A stretch of 64,000 nucleotides of DNA from contig NZ_CP010535.1 in the NCBI RefSeq assembly GCF_001430825.1, positions 476,501 to 540,500 of the forward strand. Direction: 5' to 3'. The notes beneath the pieces are model-generated. The model saw only the letters and a list, made by a program, of their open reading frames with translations. It was not told where the DNA came from and did not search any database. Positions 1-8,300 of the stretch are shown one piece after another. Source of the stretch: Sediminicola sp. YIK13. GTDB lineage: Bacteria; Bacteroidota; Bacteroidia; Flavobacteriales; Flavobacteriaceae. Numbering within the stretch: position 1 is the stretch's first letter; each line of letters starts with the position of its first letter. Position numbers and translations under genes: made by a program.

Positions 1-1475
1 GGGAGATAGAGGGAGAACCTTATACCCAAAAAAATGGAACAAAATTCGATTGGTTTCGATCCCAGATGCTGGGAGGGCGTACCAACCACTGGGGAAGAAT
101 TTCCTTGCGCTTTGGAGAACGGGATTTTAAACATAAAAGTTATGATGGATTAGGGGATGATTGGCCCATAGGATATGAGGATGTGAAACCTTATTACGAT
201 AAGGTAGATAAGTTGATAGGTGTTTTTGGTAGTAAGGAGAACATTCCTAACGAGCCTGATGGTTTTTTTCTGCCAGCTCCTAAACCCCGCCTGCACGAGT
301 TGTTTTATATCAATGGTGCAAAAAAATCAAACATTCCTGTGATTCCTTCTAGGATGTCCATGCTCACCAAAAAAATTAATAAGGATAGAGGGGTTTGTTT
401 CTATTGTGGACAATGCTCTAGGGGTTGTTCTGTATATGCCGATTTTTCCGCGGGGACCTGTTTGATTTTTCCTGCTCAAAAGAATGGAGGACAAATTGAC
501 TTGTTTGTAAATTGTATGGTCCGGGAAGTGACCACTAATGAGGAAGGAAAAGCGACGGGGGTTTCCTATATCAACAAAGAAGACAGAAAGGAATACAGGT
601 TAAAGGGAAAAATTGTGGTGTTGGCCGCTTCTGCCTGCAGTAGTGCAAGGGTTCTGCTAAATTCGAAGAGCAAGCAGCATCCCAATGGCTTGGGCAATAG
701 TGGGGATACCGTTGGTAGGTACCTTCACGATTCCACTGGCGCCAGTAGGTCTGCTTTTGTTCCGGGACTCATGAACCGCAAAAAATACAATGAGGATGGG
801 GTAGGAGGCATGCATGTATACACTCCTTGGTGGCTCGATAATAAAAAGCTCGACTTCCCCCGTGGGTACCATATAGAAGTATGGGGCGGTATGGGAATGC
901 CAAGCTATGGATTTGGGTTCAATCCAAATGACTTTAACAGGTTTTTTAATCAAAATGTAGGGGGCTATGGAAATAGTCTTCGAGCAGATGTTCAAAAGTA
1001 TTACGGGTCAGTAGTAGGCTTTGGAGGCCGAGGAGAATCCATACCTATGAAGGACAATTACTGCGAAATTGATCCCACTACAGTAGATGAGTTTGGGATA
1101 CCTGTACTAAGATTCCATTATAAATGGTCCGATTTTGAGCGAAAACAAGCCAAGCATATGAATGAGACCTTTGAAGAGTTGTTTCATAATATGGGTGCTG
1201 AGCCTCTACAGTCCAGACCATCAAAAGAACAAGACTATGGCTTGTTAACACCAGGAAGGATTATCCACGAAGTGGGAACTACCCGTATGGGGAATGATCC
1301 AAAATCATCTGTAGTGAACAAGTATCAACAATTGCATGACGCAGATAATGTATTCATAGTGGATGGAGGTCCCTTTGTTTCCCAGGCGGATAAAAACCCT
1401 ACCTGGACCATTTTAGCCTTATCATGGCGAACTTCGGACTTTATTGTAGAACAATTGAAAAAGCAAAATATCTAA
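1..1475 (+). CDS. GMC-family FAD-dependent oxidoreductase, 5' truncated by the window
   Basis: The reading frame is open from base 3, so the gene starts outside the window; the ATG at 66 is internal. The FAD-binding N-terminus is missing. The visible part opens with the GMC signature LGGRTNHWGR and ends with the GMC C-terminal motifs HEVGTTRMG and NPTWTILALSWR, which carry the usual active-site histidine/asparagine region. A cysteine-rich patch, CFYCGQCSRGC, lies near residue 110 of the visible part. It is followed 4 bp later by a gluconate-dehydrogenase subunit 3-like gene, the standard partner of membrane or periplasmic GMC sugar dehydrogenases. I infer that it oxidises a sugar or glycoside, possibly at C3; the exact substrate cannot be read. 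Confidence 0.93.
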   Translation, partial: EIEGEPYTQKNGTKFDWFRSQMLGGRTNHWGRISLRFGERDFKHKSYDGLGDDWPIGYEDVKPYYDKVDKLIGVFGSKENIPNEPDGFFLPAPKPRLHELFYINGAKKSNIPVIPSRMSMLTKKINKDRGVCFYCGQCSRGCSVYADFSAGTCLIFPAQKNGGQIDLFVNCMVREVTTNEEGKATGVSYINKEDRKEYRLKGKIVVLAASACSSARVLLNSKSKQHPNGLGNSGDTVGRYLHDSTGASRSAFVPGLMNRKKYNEDGVGGMHVYTPWWLDNKKLDFPRGYHIEVWGGMGMPSYGFGFNPNDFNRFFNQNVGGYGNSLRADVQKYYGSVVGFGGRGESIPMKDNYCEIDPTTVDEFGIPVLRFHYKWSDFERKQAKHMNETFEELFHNMGAEPLQSRPSKEQDYGLLTPGRIIHEVGTTRMGNDPKSSVVNKYQQLHDADNVFIVDGGPFVSQADKNPTWTILALSWRTSDFIVEQLKKQNI

Positions 1476-1479
1476 AGTT

Positions 1480-2196
1480 ATGGATAGGAGAAAAAGTATA
1501 AAATCAATCTTTCTTGGATCAGTGGCCGGTGGCTTGGCCTTTACTGGATGCCAACCAGGAACGGAGCGAGAATCAGAAGAGGCAATAGCTCAGTCCGCAG
1601 AGAAATATTTTGGACGAACACCCGAAGAAAAGGAACTCATTGACGAATTGAATGCAGAACAATTTTTTAATGAGCATGAAATGAACACCATTAAAGTGCT
1701 CTGTGCTGTGATATTACCTGCCAATGATAAATTTGGAAGTGCCACTGATGCGGGAGCCCCAGATTTTATTGAATTCATGTCCAAGGATTATCCTCCATTC
1801 CAAACCCCACTTAGAGGTGGGTTGATGTGGTTGGACCATAAATGCAATACAGAATTCAATACAGAATTTATCGCTTCTACTCCAGAACAACAAAAACAAA
1901 TTCTGGATACCATAGCATTCCCGGATATTACTATCCCAGATGCGGAACAGCCCTTAGAAATCCAGTTTTTCTCATTGATGCGTAATTTAAGCCTTACTGG
2001 CTATTATACTTCAAAAATGGGGATAGAGGATCTTGGCTACAAAGGTAATATGCCCAATGTTTGGGATGGGGTGCCGGCCGATGTTCTTGAACAACATGGG
2101 GTTGCCTATGATGAGGCTTGGTTGGCGAAATGCGTTGACCAAAGTAAAAGGGGAGATATAGCAGAATGGGATGAGAGTGGAAACTTGTTGACATAA
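1480..2196 (+). CDS. Gluconate 2-dehydrogenase subunit 3-like small subunit, Tat-type signal
   Basis: This 238-residue protein begins MDRRKSIKSIF followed by a short hydrophobic stretch ending in FTGC. That is both a twin-arginine-like motif (RRKS) and a lipobox. The body matches the small subunit that accompanies GMC dehydrogenases: a helical region around 'NTIKVLCAVILP' and an acidic tail near 'YDEAWLAKCVDQ'. It starts 4 bp after the oxidoreductase stop, so the two are cotranscribed. By analogy with other two-subunit sugar dehydrogenases, it would carry the folded FAD subunit through the Tat system and anchor it outside the inner membrane. Confidence 0.85.
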   Translation: MDRRKSIKSIFLGSVAGGLAFTGCQPGTERESEEAIAQSAEKYFGRTPEEKELIDELNAEQFFNEHEMNTIKVLCAVILPANDKFGSATDAGAPDFIEFMSKDYPPFQTPLRGGLMWLDHKCNTEFNTEFIASTPEQQKQILDTIAFPDITIPDAEQPLEIQFFSLMRNLSLTGYYTSKMGIEDLGYKGNMPNVWDGVPADVLEQHGVAYDEAWLAKCVDQSKRGDIAEWDESGNLLT

Positions 2197-2217
2197 AGAT
2201 TAACGGTCAATTTAATT

Positions 2218-3053
2218 ATGAAAAAGTGTATCGTCTCTAGTTCATGGCTTTTTTTCTTGTTTTTCGCATTGTTCAATTCTTCCCAATTAGCAGCCCAAGA
2301 GATCGGATTACAACTCTATAGTCTTAGAAAGCAATTTAAGAAAGATGTGCCCGGAACCTTGAAAATGATCAGCGATTGGGGCATAAGATCTGTGGAAGGG
2401 GGTGATTCTTATGGAATGCCCGTTGATGATTTTAAAGACCTATTGAAAAAAAACAATCTTAAGGTTGTCAGTATAGGGGCATCCTTCGAAGAACTTAGGG
2501 ATAACCCAAAAGTTGTTGTAGAACGTGCCAGAACCTATGGGGCAACCTATGTGATGTGTGCATGGATCCCTCATTCCGGCAATAAATTTGGGATAGAAGA
2601 AACCAAAAATGCGGTAACTGTATTCAATGCGGCCGGAAAGGTGCTGATGGGGATGGATTACAATTGGCCTATCACCCACATGGGTACGAATTTCGTCCCT
2701 ATAAAGCTGGAACTTTGTTTGATTATATGGCTAAAAATGCTGTTGATTTCAAATTCGAAATGGATGTCTATTGGGTGCAGCACGCTGGTGAAGACCCATT
2801 GCAGTTGCTAAGGAAGTATCCTCAGAAATTTGTGTTAATGCACTTAAAGGATATGGCAAAAGGTACACAAAATGCTAATACCGGATCTGCCAATGTTGAT
2901 ACAAATGTGGTATTGGGGACTGGGGAGGTAGCTATTGCGGCCCTTGTTGCTGAGGCCAAAAAGCTAGGCTTACCATATTTATTTATAGAAGACGAATCTT
3001 CCCGAGTAATAGATCAAATACCTAAAAGCTTAAAATACCTCAAAGGTCTTTAA
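2218..3053 (+). pseudogene. Secreted sugar phosphate isomerase/epimerase-like TIM barrel, frameshifted
   Basis: Two overlapping frames form one xylose-isomerase-like (AP endonuclease 2) TIM barrel. The first frame gives a signal peptide (to about residue 27, ending SQLAAQ) and the motif EIGLQLYSLRKQF. It runs as family sequence to about base 2648, then turns into nonsense and stops at 2811. The second frame picks up family sequence at 'LQLAYHPHGYEFRPY' and continues to the natural end with KFVLMHLKDMAKG. The switch needs one missing base near the GGGG run at 2649-2652; repaired, the protein would be about 278 residues. It is either a recent pseudogene or a base-calling error. Its place after a GMC dehydrogenase pair suggests it processes the oxidised sugar in the periplasm. 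Confidence 0.85.
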
Positions 3054-3070
3054 GGGGTAATATGAAATAA

Positions 3071-3094
3071 AAAGGGCTTCAATTGAAGCCCTTT
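3071..3094. terminator. Bidirectional terminator between convergent genes
   Basis: A perfect 24-base palindrome (10-bp arms AAAGGGCTTC/GAAGCCCTTT around AATT) has A-rich sequence before and T-rich sequence after. It therefore works as a Rho-independent terminator on both strands. It lies between the stops of the sugar-isomerase gene (3053, +) and the GH130 gene (3137, -). Confidence 0.9.
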
Positions 3095-3136
3095 TATATG
3101 TTTATTCAGATATAATAAGCGCCTTTGGCTACCAGG

Positions 3137-4240
3137 TTAATTCTCTTTTATGGCCAAACCAACCATGGAATCTGCTGTCCCATAATAGAGGAACCACTTT
3201 CCTTTAAAATAGACCAGTCCTTCAATAAAAGTAGTACCAGCTGCATATTGCCCAGAAGTCTCATGTGGTAGATCGGGACATATAAAAGGTGTTTCCAGAC
3301 GATCTAACATTTTGGTAGGGTCATTCTTGTCAAATAAAACCTGCCCGCCACAGTAGGTGCTAGGGGCTACTTTGGAACTAGCTCCCTCTCCTTGAAGGTT
3401 TTTGCCATTGTACAACAGTAAAATACCATTCTCTGTATATAAAGCTGGTGGGCCTGGTTCGGTAAGGTGGCTATCGAATTCTCCAAGGGTTGGTTCAAAG
3501 ACTTTTATAAGTTCCCCTTGGTCATCCACCATGGGCTCCCAGTCGACCAGGTTATCCGATTGTGCCAGATTGACAAAGAGTTCTCCCCAATACATCAGAT
3601 ATTTCCCATTCACCTTCTTGGCGATAATTCTACCATCTTTCAGTTCTGTGACAATAGATCCAGATTTGCTCCAAACGTTCAGAAATTTACCATTATGGGC
3701 ATCCTCAAAGGCAGGGCCGTGTTTGGTCCAGGTTTTTAAGTCTTTCGAGGTGGCACTGGAAAGTCTGGCTACATCCTTGTTCCAGCTGGTATAGAGGATT
3801 ACATAGGTGCCATCCTCCTTTTCTACTATTCGCGGGTCTTCGCATCCACCGGGAAATTCATATTTTAAATTGTCATCTTTGGAAGGATAAAGAACAGGTT
3901 CTGGATATTTCGTAAACGCTATACCGTCCGTACTATAAGCTAGACCAATTCTAGAAGTTCTGCCACCTAAAATAGCATCAGGATTGTCCTCTGCACGGAA
4001 AAGCACAAAAACAGTATCGTTTCTTACTATGGCTGCAGGATTAAAGACATCGGCTTTCTGCCATTGCACCAGTTTTTCCTCCATGGAACAATTGAAAACA
4101 AAACTGGAATCAGCTTGCATGATTGGATTTTGTGGAGGTTTTTCAAAGCCTAACATCCACTTGTCTTGGGCTTTGGTTTGACACTGAATGAACAAGGAAC
4201 TTACCAACAGGATAAGCGAGGTTGTTTTTATCATTTTCAT
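3137..4240 (-). CDS. GH130-family lipoprotein (mannosidase or mannoside phosphorylase fold)
   Basis: The 367-residue protein has a signal peptide with lipobox (SSLFIQC), so it is probably a lipoprotein. Family 130 features of the five-bladed propeller are visible: 'FNPAAIVRNDTVFVLFRAED', 'IGLAYSTDGIAF', the central 'EFPGGCEDPRIV' carrying the catalytic aspartate, 'HLTEPGPPAL' and a final 'KWFLYYGTADS'. Family members cleave or phosphorolyse beta-mannosides. A secreted lipoprotein is more likely a hydrolase of beta-mannosides than a cytoplasmic phosphorylase, but this is inference. No SusC/SusD pair is next to it. It stands alone on the minus strand. Confidence 0.87.
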   Translation of the reverse strand: MKMIKTTSLILLVSSLFIQCQTKAQDKWMLGFEKPPQNPIMQADSSFVFNCSMEEKLVQWQKADVFNPAAIVRNDTVFVLFRAEDNPDAILGGRTSRIGLAYSTDGIAFTKYPEPVLYPSKDDNLKYEFPGGCEDPRIVEKEDGTYVILYTSWNKDVARLSSATSKDLKTWTKHGPAFEDAHNGKFLNVWSKSGSIVTELKDGRIIAKKVNGKYLMYWGELFVNLAQSDNLVDWEPMVDDQGELIKVFEPTLGEFDSHLTEPGPPALYTENGILLLYNGKNLQGEGASSKVAPSTYCGGQVLFDKNDPTKMLDRLETPFICPDLPHETSGQYAAGTTFIEGLVYFKGKWFLYYGTADSMVGLAIKEN

Positions 4241-4318
4241 AATTCTATATCTTAGGGTAAATTTTTTAGTGATTCAAATGATTGGTGTATTTTGCCAATT
4301 GTTGTTTTATAATTGAAT

Positions 4319-5050
4319 ATGATAGGCAAGTTAAGGTATTATAGGATAGTCTGGGTGGTTGCTCCATTAATTTTAATGGCTTGTAAGGACGTCATCCCTA
4401 AAAAGGAGGAAACGATAAAGGCAAAGCAGGAAGTTGCGGTAAAGGATACGGTAGAGGCATCTGAACCGATCAAACAAACTACACCTTTGAAGTTGTTGGC
4501 GGATACCACCTTTGTTCGATTGGCCGATTACAGTGAGGATTTTTATTATGATTTGCGATATGCTACAACCAATAATTTTTTAAAGTCCCAGGTCTACGAT
4601 TGCCCAGAGTGCTATACTAGGGTGAAAACGGCAAAAGCTTTGCTCAAAGCGAATGACGAATTGATGGAAAAGGGCTATAAAATTAAATTCTTTGACTGTT
4701 ACAGACCAAATTCGGTACAATACAAAATGTGGGAAATAGTTCCCAACCCCCAATATGTAGCCAACCCGGTTAAGGGATCTATTCATAACAAGGGAGGTGC
4801 CGTGGACATCACTTTGGCCACATTGGAAGGGCGGGAATTGGATATGGGAACCGATTTTGATTTCTTTGGTAAAAGGGCCTATCATGACAATTATGATCTG
4901 CCACAAGAGATTTTGGAAAATAGAAAGCTTTTGAAAGAAACGATGGAAGCCCATGGCTTTTGGTCCATTCGTACAGAATGGTGGCATTACAACCTTTCTT
5001 CGGCCACCAACGATAAGATTGCCAATTTTAAATGGGAGTGCACTAATTAG
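4319..5050 (+). CDS. D-Ala-D-Ala dipeptidase (VanX/DdpX family) lipoprotein
   Basis: A zinc dipeptidase of the M15D group, 243 residues from the ATG at 4319; a TTG two codons earlier is less likely. The N-terminus is hydrophobic and ends in a lipobox (LILMAC), followed by a K/E-rich linker. Zinc-site motifs are HNKGGAVDITL (SxHxxGxAxD type) and the terminal EWWHYN (ExxWH type). 'FFDCYRP' is the conserved loop before them. It would hydrolyse D-Ala-D-Ala or related peptidoglycan dipeptides in the periplasm, for recycling rather than vancomycin resistance, since no vanHAS genes are nearby. Its last 8 bases overlap the convergent methyltransferase. Confidence 0.9.
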   Translation: MIGKLRYYRIVWVVAPLILMACKDVIPKKEETIKAKQEVAVKDTVEASEPIKQTTPLKLLADTTFVRLADYSEDFYYDLRYATTNNFLKSQVYDCPECYTRVKTAKALLKANDELMEKGYKIKFFDCYRPNSVQYKMWEIVPNPQYVANPVKGSIHNKGGAVDITLATLEGRELDMGTDFDFFGKRAYHDNYDLPQEILENRKLLKETMEAHGFWSIRTEWWHYNLSSATNDKIANFKWECTN

Positions 5051-6233
5051 TATCTTGGATTTTTGAACATTGCAGGACACAATAGTTACCATCATTGGTA
5101 GTGGTGAAGAACAAATAAACATCCCCTCCATCTTTTAATTTGTGCTTCTTGCGAATACTCGCAACACTTTCTGGAAAGTTCCTAGTGGTAACATTTGCCT
5201 TCCTGATTCCCAGTTGTTGGATGGCTTTTTTGTTGTAGGGAATCATTTTTTCGATCCTAAAGGACCTACCTGGGAATCCAATCAAGGTATCGGATGTATA
5301 TAAATGCGAATGCTCATGTAGTTTTTTGAGTCCGTATATATTCCCAACCGTTTTGAAGGCCCCAGATTTTAATACGGCCGCGTTGGGTTCGTATAGATAG
5401 GTTTGTGGAGGGCCGAAATGGGATATATTCCTTTTTTCATCTACCCAATCAAACTGGAATTTCTCATCCCTCTCGGTATTAAAATTGATGGTCTTAATGG
5501 TTATCTCTCCGTTGTAATCTTTTTCCAAAATCCAGAGTAATTCTTTGACCTCGTTTTTAACCGCGACCACATGAATTTCTTTTACAAAATCCAGTTCGTT
5601 TTTGCCAATGGTAAAATCTAAAAGGGGAGAGGTTTTGATTAAAATATTGGAGGCTTTATCAAATAAAAGGGATAGATTGTTTGGTACATCAGGAAGGCAA
5701 TCGGAAAGCATAAAAACTTTTCCCTTGGCGTCATTTCTTCGAGATGGGTCTATATAGATCCAATCAAATTTTTGAGTCGAAGCTTCTAAATAATGAAGTC
5801 CGTTTTCAGGTATGCATTGAATGTTTTTTATCCCAAATATTTTATAATTATAAACAGCAATTTCGGAAAGGTTTACATTGATTTCACAATGGACCACCTG
5901 TTCAAATTTTTTACTAAAAAAATAGTCGTCCACACCGTACCCACCAGTGAGGTCTATCATCGATTTTCCATTAACCAGATTAGCCTTATATTGGGCTGTG
6001 GTTTCGGACGATGTCTGTTCAATGTTCAACTTGTCAGGGTAGTAGATATTGTTGGTTTGAAACCAAGTGGGAAGCTTTGACTCACACTTTTTCTTGGCTT
6101 CTATCTGTTGCGCCAATTCTTTGGTGCCAACCCCTTCAAAAGTTACTTTTTTTAGCAATACTGACACGATGTCAGTATTGCTATTTTTATTTATAAATTC
6201 TTGTACACCAGTATGTAATATATTTTTATTCAA
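5043..6233 (-). CDS. Class I SAM-dependent methyltransferase with THUMP-like C-terminus
   Basis: The 396-residue protein has a SAM-binding core around residues 90-160: 'MIDLTGGYGVDDYFFS' as motif I, then 'FDWIYIDPSRR' as the acidic/DPxR segment. The C-terminal half ('EPNAAVLKSGAFKTVG', 'IRKANVTTRNFPESV') matches the THUMP-like/ferredoxin-like region of the flavobacterial family distantly related to RNA methyltransferases. The substrate is unknown, RNA being the best guess. The start is TTG, the only plausible one. It is the last gene of a minus-strand run (DUF4159, AI-2E transporter, this gene), 7 bp after the transporter. Confidence 0.85.
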   Translation of the reverse strand: MNKNILHTGVQEFINKNSNTDIVSVLLKKVTFEGVGTKELAQQIEAKKKCESKLPTWFQTNNIYYPDKLNIEQTSSETTAQYKANLVNGKSMIDLTGGYGVDDYFFSKKFEQVVHCEINVNLSEIAVYNYKIFGIKNIQCIPENGLHYLEASTQKFDWIYIDPSRRNDAKGKVFMLSDCLPDVPNNLSLLFDKASNILIKTSPLLDFTIGKNELDFVKEIHVVAVKNEVKELLWILEKDYNGEITIKTINFNTERDEKFQFDWVDEKRNISHFGPPQTYLYEPNAAVLKSGAFKTVGNIYGLKKLHEHSHLYTSDTLIGFPGRSFRIEKMIPYNKKAIQQLGIRKANVTTRNFPESVASIRKKHKLKDGGDVYLFFTTTNDGNYCVLQCSKIQDTN

Positions 6234-6240
6234 AGTAAAA

Positions 6241-7341
6241 CTATAAGTTTTTAGTGATGGACATCACAATCTTGTTATCAGCCAAAAACTCCTTTAAAAT
6301 TACCTTTATTGCAGTATAGCCAGGGACTGCAATGATCATCCCGACAACTCCAAAAAGGAGTCCGGCAATTATTATGATCAAGAATATTTCTAGGGGGTGC
6401 GACTTCACACTACTGGAAAATATGAAAGGCTGCGAAAAGAAATTATCTACCAGTTGACCGATGACAAGACCTAAAAATACCCACCCAGTTTTTGGTAGAA
6501 TTACTGCGCTAAAATCAGCTCCCAAATTACTGGTCATGGTCAAAATAATCATGATGCTGCCGCCTATGATCGGACCCAAATAAGGGATGATATTGAACAG
6601 CGCACAGAGGAAGGCTATGACGACTGCATTTTCGATTCCAACTATAAGTAATACCACCGTGTAAATCACGAAGAGGATAAATATTTGTAACAAGAGTCCG
6701 ACAAAATATCTGGACAGTAAGTTTTTGATTTTGTCCATAGAATTGACCATGCCTCCTTCTTTATCCTTGGGCATAAAAATTAGAATTCCTTTTTGGAATA
6801 ATTTGCTGTCCTTTAAAAAGAAGAACGAGATAAATAGAACGGAAAAAAGACCTATACTAACAGTGCTCAAAACATCTACAAATGAGTTGAGGAAATTGGG
6901 AATAAATCCCATATTAAAATCTTTTAAAATGGTCCTTTCAATATCGGCGTCCTCTATCATTTCATTGACCACCTTCGGTGATGCCCCAAAGTACTCAGTA
7001 GCTTCCCAGTATAGGGAATCGAGACTTTTTTGTAAGTTGTCAATATCCAAAAGGGACAAGTTTCTACTCTGTTCTGTAATTAACGGAACAAAAAGAGCAA
7101 CTATCCCAGCAAAGATGGATACCATCATTAACATAGTCATTATAACGGCCACGATATTAGGTAGTTTTAATCTTTTTCTAAGAAAGATAACAATGGGCCT
7201 CCCGATCAGGGCTACCACCGCTGCAATCGCGAGATACGCTATGACAGATTGGATAGTGTAAAGAAAATAAAGCAATAATAGGACTCCTGTAATGATGGCA
7301 ACTGCCCTTATAATACCGTAGGCGATTGTATTTGATGTCAT
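6241..7341 (-). CDS. AI-2E family (PerM-like) membrane transporter
   Basis: The 366-residue protein has about eight hydrophobic segments. Paired N-terminal helices are followed by a soluble middle ('LDIDNLQKSLDSLYWEATEY') and the family block 'FNIIPYLGPIIGG', then 'VSMT'-like C-terminal helices ending 'GMIIAVPGYTAIKVIL'. This is the UPF0118/PerM architecture. Members export small molecules such as autoinducer-2 or act as ion-coupled antiporters; the cargo here is not known. It lies 4 bp after DUF4159 and 7 bp before the methyltransferase. Confidence 0.9.
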   Translation of the reverse strand: MTSNTIAYGIIRAVAIITGVLLLLYFLYTIQSVIAYLAIAAVVALIGRPIVIFLRKRLKLPNIVAVIMTMLMMVSIFAGIVALFVPLITEQSRNLSLLDIDNLQKSLDSLYWEATEYFGASPKVVNEMIEDADIERTILKDFNMGFIPNFLNSFVDVLSTVSIGLFSVLFISFFFLKDSKLFQKGILIFMPKDKEGGMVNSMDKIKNLLSRYFVGLLLQIFILFVIYTVVLLIVGIENAVVIAFLCALFNIIPYLGPIIGGSIMIILTMTSNLGADFSAVILPKTGWVFLGLVIGQLVDNFFSQPFIFSSSVKSHPLEIFLIIIIAGLLFGVVGMIIAVPGYTAIKVILKEFLADNKIVMSITKNL

Positions 7342-7345
7342 AGCT

Positions 7346-7996
7346 TTAACTTTTAAATACGTAAGAAATAATATTGGCGCCCATCTGTAGTGCTTTAAGC
7401 CTCACCTCTGAAGGGTCATTGTGAACGGCTTCATCCTCCCAGCCATCACTGAGGTCGCTTTCATAAGTAAATAACAGTACCAGGCGACCTTCATGGAATA
7501 TTCCAAGGGCTTGAGGTCGTTTGCCATCATGTTCGTGGATTTTAGGCAGGCCATCCGGGAATTTATAGTGTACCTGGAAAATAGGGTGGTCCTTTCCCAA
7601 TTCCTCCAATTCCTTGTCTGGAAATACTTTAGAAAGCTCTTTTTTTAAATAAGGCTCCATCCCATAATTATCATCAATATGTAAAAACCCGCCAGCAAGT
7701 AAATAGGTTCTGAGGTTTTCTGCCTCTTCTTGGGAAAAGTATACATTCCCATGTCCGGTCATATGTAAAAAGGGATATTGAAATAAATTGATATCGCCCA
7801 CCTCCACGGTTTGTGCTTTGGAGTTTATCTGAGTCCCTATTTTGTCGTTGCAAAATCTTATGAGATTTGGTAATGCTGTAGGATTGGCATACCAGTCTCC
7901 GCCACCGTTGTATTTTAAAACTGCAATTTCCTGAGCATCAATGTTAAAACTCAAAAAAAAGGTTAAAATTATAGCAGAATAAGCAAGTTTTTTCAT
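7346..7996 (-). CDS. DUF4159 secreted protein
   Basis: I place the start at the ATG at 7996, which gives a clean signal peptide (MKKLAYSAIILTFFLSFNIDAQ). A longer frame to 8065 would bury it. The mature part begins 'EIAVLKYNGGGDWYANPTALPNLI' and contains 'GHGNVYFSQEEAENLRTYL', 'GGFLHIDDNYG' and 'HPIF'. These are DUF4159 hallmarks, a glutamine-amidotransferase-like fold often found beside MoxR/DUF58 genes. No function is established. It is first in an operon with the AI-2E transporter and methyltransferase. Confidence 0.85.
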   Translation of the reverse strand: MKKLAYSAIILTFFLSFNIDAQEIAVLKYNGGGDWYANPTALPNLIRFCNDKIGTQINSKAQTVEVGDINLFQYPFLHMTGHGNVYFSQEEAENLRTYLLAGGFLHIDDNYGMEPYLKKELSKVFPDKELEELGKDHPIFQVHYKFPDGLPKIHEHDGKRPQALGIFHEGRLVLLFTYESDLSDGWEDEAVHNDPSEVRLKALQMGANIISYVFKS

Positions 7997-8020
7997 TGAG
8001 TTGTGTATCTTTAGGTACTT

Positions 8021-8046
8021 CAAATTTACTAATAAAAGAGGCTCAA
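8021..8046 (-). promoter_or_regulatory. Candidate Bacteroidetes promoter for the DUF4159 operon
   Basis: Read on the minus strand there is TTG (8046-8044), a 15-base spacer, then TAAATTTG (8028-8021). The second element matches the TAnnTTTG -7 consensus; the spacer is shorter than usual. It lies about 25 bp before the ATG at 7996. Confidence 0.4.
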
Positions 8047-8254
8047 AAAAATCATTATGCCCCAATACTTTTTAAGTGGGCTGTGATTCACTAATTTGAG
8101 GGGACAAAAGCATTTGGTAGTAGTATTCTACATTTGGTAATAAGCGATTATCAATAGAGGCAATGAAAGTATTCTGCTGGTCAATTATGGCCTGTGTATA
8201 AAGAGATTATTCGGTGTTCATCTTACTGGATAAGTTAGTAAGTGTTTATTGTGG

Positions 8255-8299
8255 TTCCGCATTTCCCATTATATATAGTTGGAAGTGCGGAATTTTTTT
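8255..8299 (+). terminator. Rho-independent terminator-like hairpin, plus strand
   Basis: TTCCGCATTTCC pairs with GGAAGTGCGGAA (12 positions, one G-T wobble) around a loop of about 14 bases, followed by T7. The T-run is on the plus strand, but both neighbouring genes run on the minus strand. On the minus strand no T-run follows the stem. Confidence 0.6.
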
Positions 8300-8300
8300 A

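Larger units (their letters stand above)
7997..8300. other. Gene-free stretch between DUF4159 and rsmE
   Basis: No credible coding frame on either strand. It holds a likely minus-strand promoter for the DUF4159 gene (8021-8046) and, at its other end, a strong hairpin with a plus-strand T-run (8255-8299). The rest is unassigned AT-rich sequence. Confidence 0.6.

Noticed and set aside
1855-1872. Short direct repeat of AATACAGAATT
   Set aside because: It only encodes the residues NTEFNTEF inside a normal coding sequence.
4313-4318. TTG start two codons upstream of the VanX-type gene ATG
   Set aside because: The ATG at 4319 gives an equally good lipoprotein signal and is the ordinary start.
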